Below, in pieces: positions 8,896 to 16,273 of a stretch of DNA of 17,139 nucleotides. The DNA lies in the NCBI GenBank assembly GCA_026391115.1, contig JAPLER010000059.1:1-17139 (forward strand). Direction: 5' to 3'. Below the pieces are notes generated by a model. It did no database searches. It was not told where the DNA came from and was given only the letters and a program-made list of their open reading frames with translations. A program made the translations under genes and the position numbers. Positions within the stretch are counted from its first letter, which is position 1. Each line of letters starts with the position of its first letter. This DNA comes from Bacteroidota bacterium (GTDB taxonomy: Bacteria; Bacteroidota; Bacteroidia; Chitinophagales; Chitinophagaceae).

Positions 8896-8903
8896 CAAAT
8901 GTA
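8896..8903 (-). promoter_or_regulatory. Putative -7 promoter element of the gldH operon
   Basis: The minus strand reads TACATTTG, a full match to TAnnTTTG. Only four bases (CTAT) lie between it and the gldH ATG, so transcription would start at or next to the start codon. No clear -33 TTG is seen at the proper distance. Confidence 0.45.
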
Positions 8904-8936
8904 ATTGAAGAATCATTTATAAAATATTGAAACATA

Positions 8937-8968
8937 AAAAAGCACTTACAATATTGCAAGTGCTTTTT
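8937..8968 (-). terminator. Rho-independent terminator after the beta-barrel gene
   Basis: AAAAAGCACTT (8937-8947) pairs with AAGTGCTTTTT (8958-8968). The inner ACAATATTGC extends the stem with one mismatch. On the minus strand it follows the stop at 8987 by 18 bases and precedes the gldH promoter. The symmetric A/T flanks mean it could also work on the plus strand. Confidence 0.8.
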
Positions 8969-8986
8969 ATATAATTTAAAGTTATT

Positions 8987-9469
8987 CTACCAACGACTAA
9001 ATCTAACACCAAATGCAAAAGGTGTTTGATCTAAACCAGTACTGCTTTTAAACATATTATTTAAACTATAGCTTCCATACAATCTTACAGGTCCTAAACC
9101 CAACTCTCCTACCAACGATACTTTAAAAGTTTCTAAATCCAAATTGCCTTGTGTTTTTTGTTTGCCACGCTCGGCACTCACTTGTTTATTTCTGGCATTT
9201 AACAAATAACCTACGCTTACGCCTGCACTTGCTTGAAAAGCACTTTTAGACTCAGGATTGCTATTGTAATTAAACATTACAGGTACTGTAAGATAATTTA
9301 CAAATAATTTATTTTTTGAAAAGTTAATAGAGTCGTTAAAAATGTAGTTAGTTGGTTTATTTCTAAAGCTTAAATTATTTTCATATCTGAAATTAAATTG
9401 CTCCAATCCCAAACCATACTTTAAGTTAAGATAATGCTTACTTAAATTAACTTTTTGCATAAAAACCAT
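8987..9469 (-). CDS. Outer-membrane beta-barrel protein, C-terminal fragment (frameshifted gene)
   Basis: This frame holds the C-terminal part of a Bacteroidota outer-membrane beta-barrel protein. It has alternating strands such as LNLKYGLGLEQFNFRYENNLSF, NYLTVPVMFNYN, SAGVSVGYLLNARN, SLVGELGLGPVRLYGSYSLNNMF and the C-terminal FAFGVRFSRW, ending in an aromatic residue as outer-membrane barrels do. In the intact gene it would continue the upstream frame at ...SNFNLWF|FMQKVNLSKHYLNLKYG. The apparent ATG at 9469 is probably not a real start: there is no signal peptide and a stop (TAA) lies two codons before it in this frame. Together with the N-terminal fragment the protein would be about 290 residues. 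The terminator at 8937-8968 follows. Confidence 0.8.
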   Translation of the reverse strand: MVFMQKVNLSKHYLNLKYGLGLEQFNFRYENNLSFRNKPTNYIFNDSINFSKNKLFVNYLTVPVMFNYNSNPESKSAFQASAGVSVGYLLNARNKQVSAERGKQKTQGNLDLETFKVSLVGELGLGPVRLYGSYSLNNMFKSSTGLDQTPFAFGVRFSRW

Positions 9470-9864
9470 AGGTTAAAATTAGATGATTTGTTATTAATCA
9501 AATTCATACTATTTGCATCCACTTCTGGTTTATTAAATGTTTGAAAATAGCTACCAGATTGGGCTGTAGCATAGTTAGTTTCATCTTTTACATTGGCAAA
9601 ACCCAAATCAAAAATGAACCAATTGGTGCTTATGTTTTTATTTTTTTTCTTACTTCTATGGTCTATTCTTATATCCAAAAAATCATCAGAGTTGCTTGTA
9701 ATGACAACAGTTTTCCTTCTTGTACTATCGTATGGTTTTTTACTGTTTTTTAAAATAAAATAATTTTCTGTTCTTATGGTATCTACAACAGTTGTAGAAT
9801 CTTGTTGTGCCCAAATAGTCAATACGCCTAGCGTAGTCATTAATGTAAGTAATGTTTTTTTCAT
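9442..9864 (-). CDS. Outer-membrane beta-barrel protein, N-terminal fragment (frameshifted gene)
   Basis: It starts with ATG 9864 and a Sec signal peptide (MKKTLLTLMTTLGVLTIWAQ, cleavage after Ala19 or Gln20). A charged linker follows with DDFLDIRIDHRSKKKNKN, then the first barrel strand ISTNWFIFDLGFANVKDETNY and SSNFNLWF. This order (ID/HR linker, NWFIFDLGF strand, N(L/I)W) is common in Bacteroidota outer-membrane beta-barrel proteins. The frame then runs into a stop after LCKKLI. The alternative frame continues the barrel exactly at the T5 run (plus-strand A5, 9461-9465), where one additional T would restore WFFMQKVNL. The gene is therefore a recent frameshift mutant or a sequencing error. 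The barrel probably had about 8 strands; the transported or bound ligand is unknown. Confidence 0.8.
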   Translation of the reverse strand: MKKTLLTLMTTLGVLTIWAQQDSTTVVDTIRTENYFILKNSKKPYDSTRRKTVVITSNSDDFLDIRIDHRSKKKNKNISTNWFIFDLGFANVKDETNYATAQSGSYFQTFNKPEVDANSMNLINNKSSNFNLWFLCKKLI

Positions 9865-10049
9865 TGTTTCTTATTTTGTGTTTAATAATTTGCAATCACT
9901 TGTTTGCGAAAGTCAATGCCACGATGAAAAAATTATGCCATTTTATTTTATGGGTTAAAAAAAATTACAGATGGTACAAGTACAAACTAAAACAGTCCAC
10001 ATTGCTGTAAGACTGAATTAAATAAATACAAATATTTTATACTATAATA

Positions 10050-10262
10050 TTAATGATGCTCAGCAGGGGCTTTACTTTCTTCGTGATGTGCATCTGCCTT
10101 ATGTTCCTGATGTGCAGCATTACTATGATGAGCCCCTACTGGATGATAAGGACCACTGCATTTTGACATTAAAGCAAATAAAAAAAAGATAATACAAAAA
10201 GATAGTATTGCAGTACCTGTATAATTTTTAATAACGCCAGTATGATGATGATTGTGTTCCAT
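10050..10262 (-). CDS. Small His-rich single-pass membrane protein
   Basis: I do not recognise a named family. The 70-residue protein has 13 histidines. The N-terminus is MEHNHHH, then a short polar stretch with K12, one transmembrane helix (about 16-33, TAILSFCIIFFLFALM), and a C-terminal tail reading YHPVGAHHSNAAHQEHKADAHHEE...AEHH. The single Lys before the helix and the long tail after it suggest N-in/C-out, with the His-rich tail in the periplasm. Such tails usually bind Ni, Zn, Cu or Co, so a metal buffer or metal-delivery role is possible, but this is inference. It lies 64 bases after the low-complexity protein gene on the same strand and may be co-transcribed with it. Real coding is supported by the tidy topology and the ATG start. 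Confidence 0.7.
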   Translation of the reverse strand: MEHNHHHTGVIKNYTGTAILSFCIIFFLFALMSKCSGPYHPVGAHHSNAAHQEHKADAHHEESKAPAEHH

Positions 10263-10326
10263 AAATTTAATTTGGCTGCAATATTAATGGTTAATTATTT
10301 TTTATAAAAATGCTTTTTATGAATCA

Positions 10327-12519
10327 TTAATTTCCTGTGTATTGTACTGTACCATCGTTGCTATCAACACCAGTAACATTGCCATTGCCATCATACTGCA
10401 CTCTTATACCATTTACACTGGCCAAACTAGAACGAGAAGTATATAAAACAGGTGTTCCATTAATATTTTTTATAAAGCCTTCAAAGTCGTAATCTAGTTT
10501 TACACCTCCTATTTGATTTACTTTTCTATTATAGTTATAGGTTATTGGTGTACCTGCAAGACTTTCAGGTTTACTAAAATAGTTCAACTTAGGTTTTTCT
10601 GCACTAGCATCTCCATTTAATCTATAATCTTGTAAACTACCATCTTGAGATAAAAAAGCAGAAAAAGCTGGATTGTAAATTTCAACACTATACTTGCCTC
10701 TTGGAGTCAAATAAAACTTATACTTTAAAGGTTCATTAGTTGTAGCTACTGATGTTACAGGATAATCGCCAGATGTTGGACCAGAATTAATGCCTGCATA
10801 TTTAGCTGGGTTATAATATTTCTGTGGGTTATTGGCTGCATTACCAGCTCCTGTTTGATTGCAATTACAATTTGGTTTTTCTGGTTCTTTATAATACGCT
10901 TTAGTATAATCTGTATAAACTACTCTTTCTTGAGATTGCTTTACTGGTTGCTGCGGTTGTGTTTGTTGTGGCTGTGCTTTAGGTTGATTTGGCACATACA
11001 CCACCCTTTGAGTGGCTCTTGCAGGTTGTTGTGGTTGCACTACTGGCTGATGCACATAAACAATATTAGCAGGCTTTTTAGGCGTCCACTTTTTTGCAGT
11101 CCATTTCTTTTTAGGTGTCCATTTTTTTGCTGCTGGTTTTTGCACACAACAAGGGCAATAACTTCCATCAATATGAATACAAGGATTTTTTGCAGTAGGT
11201 GCAGCAGATTGATACACTACTTTCTGTTGTGGTTGCTGCATATTTTTTCCTTGATAAGCAACTGGTTGTTTTGCCTCTGCAATTGGTGCTAATGCAGGCA
11301 TCACATCTTCTTGCTTTTCTACAGTTTTTTCTATTGCTGCCAATGCTGGCATTGCTTCTTTCACAACAACAGGTGCTTCTTCTATAGGTGCTAGTGCAGG
11401 CATTCCCATTCCACCACCTGCTCCAGGTTTATAAGCTGGCTCATCCTCAGTTTTATTGGCTTCTGTTGCAGGTAAAGGTTTTACTGTATAACTAGTGCCA
11501 GTTTTTGCATTTAGTATAGTGCCTTTTGGCAAGGCAAATCCTTTCAAGCCATTTGATTTAATAGGAGCCAATTCCTGCATATTACTACCACCTGTATTAC
11601 TACCTTCAATAGGTGCTAGTGCTGGCATAGTATTTTGATTATTACCTGCCACGCCTTGCCCTTCTATTGGTGCAAGTGCAGGCATTCCCATATTTTGCTG
11701 ATTTGCATTATTAGGTCTATCTGCTACTATGCTTGCTAGTGGTGGCATTGCATATTGTTGTTGCTGCTGATTTGCCTTTGGTGCAACTGTACCAATACTT
11801 GCCAATGGCGGCATAATGGTATTATTATTTGCAACAGTATTATTGGCAGTAGTAATTACATTATTTGCAGCATTATTAAACTTGCTGGTAGCATAAGCAC
11901 CACTAATAACATTGGTAGTTGGTGCAGAATAATTTGTAGTTGGCAAATTAGTTAAAGCCGGTAATTGCTGATTATAATTATTAGCAGCATTTACTGCACT
12001 TTGCATAGCATTATTTGCAGCAGTAGTTACTGGTGCAGTTAACGAAGTAAGTGATGGCAAATTCTGATTAACAATATTATTATTTGTAGTTACTGTTGGC
12101 TGTGTAACAACTGGCGAACCTAAACTTAATGGCGGCAAAAACGAATTGTTATTTGCAGGAGCCGTATTGTTTAATGTACTGTTATTACTTGTTAATGATG
12201 CATCTGCTAAAGAACCCAAACCACCATTATTTGCTGGCAAAGTAGTATTTTGTTGTGCCACACCTCCTGTATTTCTTGCATTACGGTTGGGCAAAATAAG
12301 TATGGCTCCTTTGGGGGTAAAATAAGTACCCTTGGGCAAAGGCTGTGCAATGATAGTTTTATTATCTGTTGTATTATCTACAGGCTTGGTTGTGGCACTA
12401 GGCAACAGCAACGTTCCTTTATTGTTATTGGGTACAATAACACCACTAGTTAATAGCGTTTGTGCTACTGCAAAACTGCAACTTGTAGCAGCCATCATCA
12501 TTAATAAAGTACGTTTCAT
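10327..12519 (-). CDS. Large secreted low-complexity protein with MPALAPI-type repeats
   Basis: No named family is recognised. The 730-residue protein begins with a Sec signal peptide (MKRTLLMMMAATSCSFAVAQ). Residues 21-430 are Asn/Ala/Pro/Gln-rich and carry about eleven copies of a short motif (M/L)P(A/P/S)L(A/T/S)x(I/L), at about 128, 154, 186, 236, 258, 279, 298, 315, 373, 390 and 407. Early copies are LPxL-like, middle ones MPPLASI, and late ones MPALAPIE. A Cys/His cluster follows (C447, H449, C455, C457, C458), then a Lys/Trp tract of three KKWTxKK-like units (about 465-482), Gln/Pro-rich linkers with VVY motifs, and C551/C553. The final 130 residues are a beta-rich domain with a repeated G-x(2)-hydrophobic-x-YD pattern. 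The protein is probably a surface or periplasmic scaffold or adhesin; function unknown. Confidence 0.8.
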   Translation of the reverse strand: MKRTLLMMMAATSCSFAVAQTLLTSGVIVPNNNKGTLLLPSATTKPVDNTTDNKTIIAQPLPKGTYFTPKGAILILPNRNARNTGGVAQQNTTLPANNGGLGSLADASLTSNNSTLNNTAPANNNSFLPPLSLGSPVVTQPTVTTNNNIVNQNLPSLTSLTAPVTTAANNAMQSAVNAANNYNQQLPALTNLPTTNYSAPTTNVISGAYATSKFNNAANNVITTANNTVANNNTIMPPLASIGTVAPKANQQQQQYAMPPLASIVADRPNNANQQNMGMPALAPIEGQGVAGNNQNTMPALAPIEGSNTGGSNMQELAPIKSNGLKGFALPKGTILNAKTGTSYTVKPLPATEANKTEDEPAYKPGAGGGMGMPALAPIEEAPVVVKEAMPALAAIEKTVEKQEDVMPALAPIAEAKQPVAYQGKNMQQPQQKVVYQSAAPTAKNPCIHIDGSYCPCCVQKPAAKKWTPKKKWTAKKWTPKKPANIVYVHQPVVQPQQPARATQRVVYVPNQPKAQPQQTQPQQPVKQSQERVVYTDYTKAYYKEPEKPNCNCNQTGAGNAANNPQKYYNPAKYAGINSGPTSGDYPVTSVATTNEPLKYKFYLTPRGKYSVEIYNPAFSAFLSQDGSLQDYRLNGDASAEKPKLNYFSKPESLAGTPITYNYNRKVNQIGGVKLDYDFEGFIKNINGTPVLYTSRSSLASVNGIRVQYDGNGNVTGVDSNDGTVQYTGN

Positions 12520-12689
12520 AATAGTAGATTTAATCTTAACAGACTTATATCAATATTAGAACGAATAAAAGAGCCTATTTGTTTTGTAGTGGGGATAGTT
12601 TTATTTAAAATGCTTCAGTTAGTAACATTATGGCTAGTGGCAAGTGGTTAATAGCAAGTGGTAACAATTACCTTCCAACCAATTCCCAA

Positions 12690-12751
12690 CCACTATCAAC
12701 TATCATCTATCCACTATCAACTAAAATCTATCACCTATCAACTACAAACTT
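12690..12751. repeat. 21-bp direct repeats, about three copies
   Basis: Copies begin at 12690, 12711 and 12732. The core CCACTATCAACTA is shared by the first two and the third is CACCTATCAACTA. The third copy overlaps the last codons and stop of the LRR protein gene. The gene-free stretch 12520-12730 otherwise holds only related AGTGG/CCACT snippets around 12635-12662 and no clear promoter or terminator. Confidence 0.75.
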
Positions 12752-15208
12752 TCTCACCACATCATTCACTTGTACATAATACAACCCACTTGGCAATGTA
12801 GCAATATCAATGTTTTGATAACCTTGTTTTAAAGTAAATGTTTTTACTACTTTGCCTTCACCATTAACCAAACTAGCTTTGGCGTTGTGTAAACTAGCAG
12901 CTATTACATTTATTTTTAATATGCCTTTTGTAGGACTTGCAATACTTATGGCATCTTGTTTATCATTTGTGGTTATGTGAATAATATTGCTGTAGCTATA
13001 CGTTCCATTTTTATCTACCATTTTAAGCCTTATGTATTGCACATTGTTTTTAGCAATATTGTAGTAGTAGCTATTGTTGCCTTTGCCAATAGCAGCCACT
13101 TCTGCACAAGATTTAAAAGTTCTGGCATCTGTACTTTGTTCTATTATAAAATAGCTGGTGTTAATTTCATTGGCTGTGTTCCAATACACTAGTATAGTAT
13201 TATTCTCAGGCTTAGGAATAGCACCCAATGCAGATAAACTTAGTGGCACTACATTACCAATAATAGTCTTTGCAGTATTAGTAATAATAGGCTCGTTATA
13301 ATCAAAATAAATAGAGGCTTTATTAGGCACAATATTACCATTGACCAATGTAGTTAATGGTTTTACCCTAAAGTTTACAAAACCATTACAAACTGTTTTA
13401 TTGGTATTGCTATCGGGTAAGTTAATGTTTAAAAACTCAAAATAAACAATCTTATCGTTTTGAGATACCTTGCAATTATGGCTTAAACCTGTTAGCTGCA
13501 GAGTATTTGTTTGCAATTTACTATCATCTAGTGTATCAGCCACTACAACAGTAAATGCAGTATCTGTACCTGTGTTTTCAAAGCGAATGGTATAATCTAT
13601 CCAATGCTTATTATCTGCAACTTGTGCAACACTTAATTGTGGTGTAGCTTGTTTATCATTGGGGTCATAGCTACCACGAATGATAGCGTTTGCTGTATCT
13701 GAGCTATTATCATTGCCACTACTTATACTTGCTGTTGCTTGAAAATCATTACCCAAAGAAACTGTTGGTTTTACTGTGGTGTATACATAGAAACCATTAG
13801 TTTGCCCTGGTACAAAATTACCAAATGTAAGCATTACAGTATTGCCAATAAAACTTGCCAAACTATTATCTACACTATCAAAAATAAATTGGCTTGTATC
13901 TAAAAACACCAAAGTATCATAACTATTAAATGTATGTGTATAGCTTGCTGGCACTGCTTTGTAAAATGGTGGTGCTTGGGCTGTAATGGTGTATGTGCCT
14001 AAACTATCTGCATTAATATAGGCTGTGCCTTGTGTGTTGGTGAATGTGTGATTACTGTTGGATACCCTGAGTTTAAGATTATGTTTTGGATATTCGATTG
14101 TATTAAACTTGTTATTACTGTTGTTATCTGTGTAGGCAAATGATTGAATTGTTGGAAAGGGTTGGCAGTAGTTAATATTATTGGTAGGATTGCAAACATC
14201 ATTAGGTGTTATGTTTATTCCTATACTGTTTGAATCCATATAATATGCATTATTCAAAAAGTTAGGGATGCAAGTAATTCTAAACGGAAAATCTAATGCT
14301 AAATCTGTTAAATTTTCTGGAAGTGACGGAATACAATAAAGGTTTGGATTGTTGGAAACATTGAGTGATTGTAAAGTTGCAGGGAGATTTGGTAAATATG
14401 ATAAAAAATTCTTACTGCAGTTTAAACTTTGTAATCCTTGTCTTAAAAAAGGTAGCTTATTGATTAAATTTTCATTACAGTCTAATTCCATTAAATTAGT
14501 AGGGAGAGTTTGTAATACTTTTATTTTATTTCCTCCACATTGTAAATTCCTCAATGAATTTGGTAGAGAAGGTAATGTATCTAATAAATTTTGACTACAA
14601 TATAGGGTAAATAGAGAATCTGGTAAAATAGTCAATCCTGTTAATAAGTTATTGCTACAATCAAAATATTTTAGTTTTTTGGGTAAAAGAGGTAAATTAA
14701 TTAACTGATTATTATTGCAAGTAAAATTGCTTAATGTAATAGGCAAAGTTGGCAGTTGAGTTAAGTTATTAAATGCACAGTAAAGACTATTCAATGAATC
14801 TGGTAGTTTAGGCAAGCTATTTAAATTATTTGACCAACAATAAAGCTGCTTTAATTTTTGAGGTAAAAATGGTATTCTTACAATATTATTTTCATAGCAA
14901 ATAAGTGTTTCTAAAGAAGGGGGCAGTGAGGGTAAGGCTATTATGTTATTGGTATGGCAACTAAGGAATTTCAATTTTTTGAAATATTGAATCCCATTTA
15001 AATCCTGAATGTTCTTACTATTGAGTGAAATAGAATCTATATTTAGATTACTAATGCAGGCAGTATCTAATCTGCCATAATATGCCATACAACTAGGGTA
15101 TTTTTGTTCTAAATATGTAATGAAATTATAATCGCTCAATTGTATATATTGTGCATTCACATTTGCCCAAAAACAAATAAAAGCAAAAAGGGAGAGTAGC
15201 TTTTTCAT
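12731..15208 (-). CDS. Secreted LPX-type leucine-rich repeat protein with T9SS sorting domain
   Basis: I chose ATG 15208 (825 residues): it gives the signal peptide MKKLLSLFAFICFWANVNAQ, while the longer frame starts at a TTG upstream of the likely promoter. Residues about 79-299 hold eleven 20-residue leucine-rich repeats of the form LxxLxCxxNxLxxLPxLPxx, the short LPX type otherwise known from YopM/IpaH-like proteins; a Cys is conserved at position 6 of the first ten. Next is a beta-rich linker (about 350-510), then a GSYDPNDK-led beta-sandwich (about 512-650) common in large Bacteroidota surface proteins. The ending (about 750-825; GKVVKTFTLKQGYQNIDIATLPSGLYYVQV...KFVV) is a type A T9SS C-terminal domain directing export by the type IX system. 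It is likely surface-attached or secreted, with binding of proteins or glycans inferred. Confidence 0.9.
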   Translation of the reverse strand: MKKLLSLFAFICFWANVNAQYIQLSDYNFITYLEQKYPSCMAYYGRLDTACISNLNIDSISLNSKNIQDLNGIQYFKKLKFLSCHTNNIIALPSLPPSLETLICYENNIVRIPFLPQKLKQLYCWSNNLNSLPKLPDSLNSLYCAFNNLTQLPTLPITLSNFTCNNNQLINLPLLPKKLKYFDCSNNLLTGLTILPDSLFTLYCSQNLLDTLPSLPNSLRNLQCGGNKIKVLQTLPTNLMELDCNENLINKLPFLRQGLQSLNCSKNFLSYLPNLPATLQSLNVSNNPNLYCIPSLPENLTDLALDFPFRITCIPNFLNNAYYMDSNSIGINITPNDVCNPTNNINYCQPFPTIQSFAYTDNNSNNKFNTIEYPKHNLKLRVSNSNHTFTNTQGTAYINADSLGTYTITAQAPPFYKAVPASYTHTFNSYDTLVFLDTSQFIFDSVDNSLASFIGNTVMLTFGNFVPGQTNGFYVYTTVKPTVSLGNDFQATASISSGNDNSSDTANAIIRGSYDPNDKQATPQLSVAQVADNKHWIDYTIRFENTGTDTAFTVVVADTLDDSKLQTNTLQLTGLSHNCKVSQNDKIVYFEFLNINLPDSNTNKTVCNGFVNFRVKPLTTLVNGNIVPNKASIYFDYNEPIITNTAKTIIGNVVPLSLSALGAIPKPENNTILVYWNTANEINTSYFIIEQSTDARTFKSCAEVAAIGKGNNSYYYNIAKNNVQYIRLKMVDKNGTYSYSNIIHITTNDKQDAISIASPTKGILKINVIAASLHNAKASLVNGEGKVVKTFTLKQGYQNIDIATLPSGLYYVQVNDVVRKFVVDR

Positions 15209-15234
15209 CAGCAGGTAGTTTTTTACATAGACAC

Positions 15235-15242
15235 CAAAACTA
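15235..15242 (-). promoter_or_regulatory. Putative -7 promoter element of the LRR gene
   Basis: The minus strand reads TAGTTTTG, a full match to TAnnTTTG, 26 bases before ATG 15208. It lies inside the longer TTG-started frame and so supports the shorter start. No clear -33 TTG is seen. Confidence 0.42.
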
Positions 15243-15324
15243 GCCAAAACGTTGCTTGTTGGTGTAAATATTTTTAGCTACAAAGGCAAAAAGACAAAAA
15301 AGAAATATGCAATAAATGAGAAGC

Positions 15325-15597
15325 TTATTTTTTAAGCAGAAAAAACATTATAGTAATAGTAAGGCTAAATAAAGTAATCATAATGCCTACAAGCCATTTA
15401 AATTGGTCGTTAGTTTTTTGTTCAAAGTAAGATTTGGTAACCAATTCATCTTTCTTTTCATCAAATTTTTTAACCACTTCATCTCTTATTGCTGCTGGTA
15501 CTTGCTCTAAAGATTGTACTAATGCTTTACTCTCTTTTTCGCCCAATTTGGGTTTCAAAAGTTCGTATAAAGAAAGTGTATCAATAGTAATAGACAT
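15325..15597 (-). CDS. Small coiled-coil protein with C-terminal membrane anchor
   Basis: This is a 90-residue protein starting at ATG 15597; the frame is open further up to ATG 15627, but the likely promoter (15612-15619) lies within that extension. Residues 1-60 form a charged helical region: MSITIDTLSLYELLKPKLGEKESKALVQSLEQ, then RDEVVKKFDEKKDELVTKSYFEQ. One hydrophobic helix (about 68-88, LVGIMITLFSLTITIMFFLL) ends in KK. The pattern resembles small DUF1640-like/coiled-coil proteins in which an N-terminal 'xLGExEAxALVxxLE' helix precedes a coiled coil and a C-terminal anchor. These are frequent in Bacteria, with no settled function. It stands alone between the LRR gene and a repeat array. 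Confidence 0.7.
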   Translation of the reverse strand: MSITIDTLSLYELLKPKLGEKESKALVQSLEQVPAAIRDEVVKKFDEKKDELVTKSYFEQKTNDQFKWLVGIMITLFSLTITIMFFLLKK

Positions 15598-15611
15598 AAT
15601 AGCAATTTTAG

Positions 15612-15619
15612 CAAATATA
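15612..15619 (-). promoter_or_regulatory. Putative -7 promoter element of the coiled-coil gene
   Basis: The minus strand reads TATATTTG, a full match to TAnnTTTG, 14 bases before ATG 15597. This predicts a leader of fewer than 10 bases. No -33 TTG is present at good spacing, so confidence is moderate. Confidence 0.4.
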
Positions 15620-15734
15620 AAAAACATTATTTTTTGAAGAAATATTTTTTAAGCCCAAACTCGATGGTTTAAGTTCTTTTAGCATCCAGTTGCCACCTGT
15701 AAACCCTAAAAATGCATCGTTGGTTTATTCAAAA

Positions 15735-16089
15735 CTATTTTGTAACCATATAAAATTAATTTGTAGCAATACAGAATGATTTTGTATCAATACAAAATGG
15801 TTTTGCAAAATTACATTTCAAATGTGCAGCAAAACAGCCCTGGCGTAATGAGTTACGTGCTTTGCGTAACCAATGCAAAATGGTTTTGCAGCACTACAAC
15901 ATAGTTTCGTATCAATACAAAATGATTTTGCAGCAATACATTTTTACAGGGAATAATTTTTACGATTATACATTGCTACAAAATTATTTTGCAGCAGTGC
16001 ATTATGGTTTTGCATTGCTGCAGTATTGCGGTGTATTGCTACACTTTTACTTTGTATCGTTACAAAATTTTTTGCAAACGTACAAAATA
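15735..16089. repeat. Degenerate array of 21-bp near-palindromic units
   Basis: The gene-free stretch 15628-16242 is filled by a degenerate repeat of period 21. Clear units start at 15735, 15756, 15777 and 15798; at 15881, 15902 and 15923; at 15984 and 16005; and at 16048 and 16069. The best copy contains TTTTGTATCAATACAAAA (15780-15797), an 8-bp perfect inverted repeat around CA; variants exchange GTAT for GCAG. Between blocks are fragments with the same TGCAG/ACAAAA words. No ORF here shows codon structure beyond the repeat itself. Flanking 15628-15734 and 16090-16242 show nothing supportable apart from the terminator that follows. Confidence 0.8.
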
Positions 16090-16242
16090 GCAAATATGGC
16101 TTTGCCAAAATTAATGCGGGCAATGTAACGTTAAAATCAAATCTTGTAGTTTATACAATGCAAACTAAAAATGTAACTTTTGACAGCACAGTTTTGCGAG
16201 TAAATGTGGCATTGGCAAAAAGCTAAGATATATTATAACATA

Positions 16243-16273
16243 AAAAAGGGTTTGCCAATGGCAAACCCTTTTT
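16243..16273 (-). terminator. Rho-independent terminator after nusG
   Basis: AAAAAGGGTTTGCC (16243-16256) pairs perfectly with GGCAAACCCTTTTT (16260-16273) around an AAT loop: 14 bp with G/C-rich core. On the minus strand a T run follows the stem. It lies 23 bases beyond the nusG stop and ends the secE-nusG unit. Confidence 0.92.

Noticed and set aside
9455..9470. Programmed frameshifting in the beta-barrel gene
   Set aside because: G TTT TTA is close to, but not, a slippery heptamer; no downstream stimulatory hairpin is apparent, and indel error is simpler.
9962..10020. Hairpin downstream of the His-rich gene (CAGTC...GACTG)
   Set aside because: The stem is only 5 bp and lacks a following T run, so I do not call a terminator.
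10855..11292. 145-codon plus-strand frame opposite the low-complexity protein
   Set aside because: It is a shadow of the Pro/Gln/Lys-rich gene on the other strand; the product is Leu/Trp/Phe/Arg-rich without domain.
13999..14202. 67-codon minus-strand frame inside the LRR gene
   Set aside because: It overlaps a clearly coding frame and has no recognisable features.
15209..15247. TTG start at 15247 for the LRR protein
   Set aside because: It lies before the likely promoter and adds 13 residues ahead of a normal signal peptide.
15735..16089. CRISPR array
   Set aside because: Repeats are degenerate, 21 bp long and abut each other without unique spacers, and no cas genes are near.
15862..16128. 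88-codon plus-strand open frame in the repeat array
   Set aside because: It is open because the 21-bp period is a multiple of three; the product is Gln/Tyr/Leu repeat words without domain, start context or promoter.
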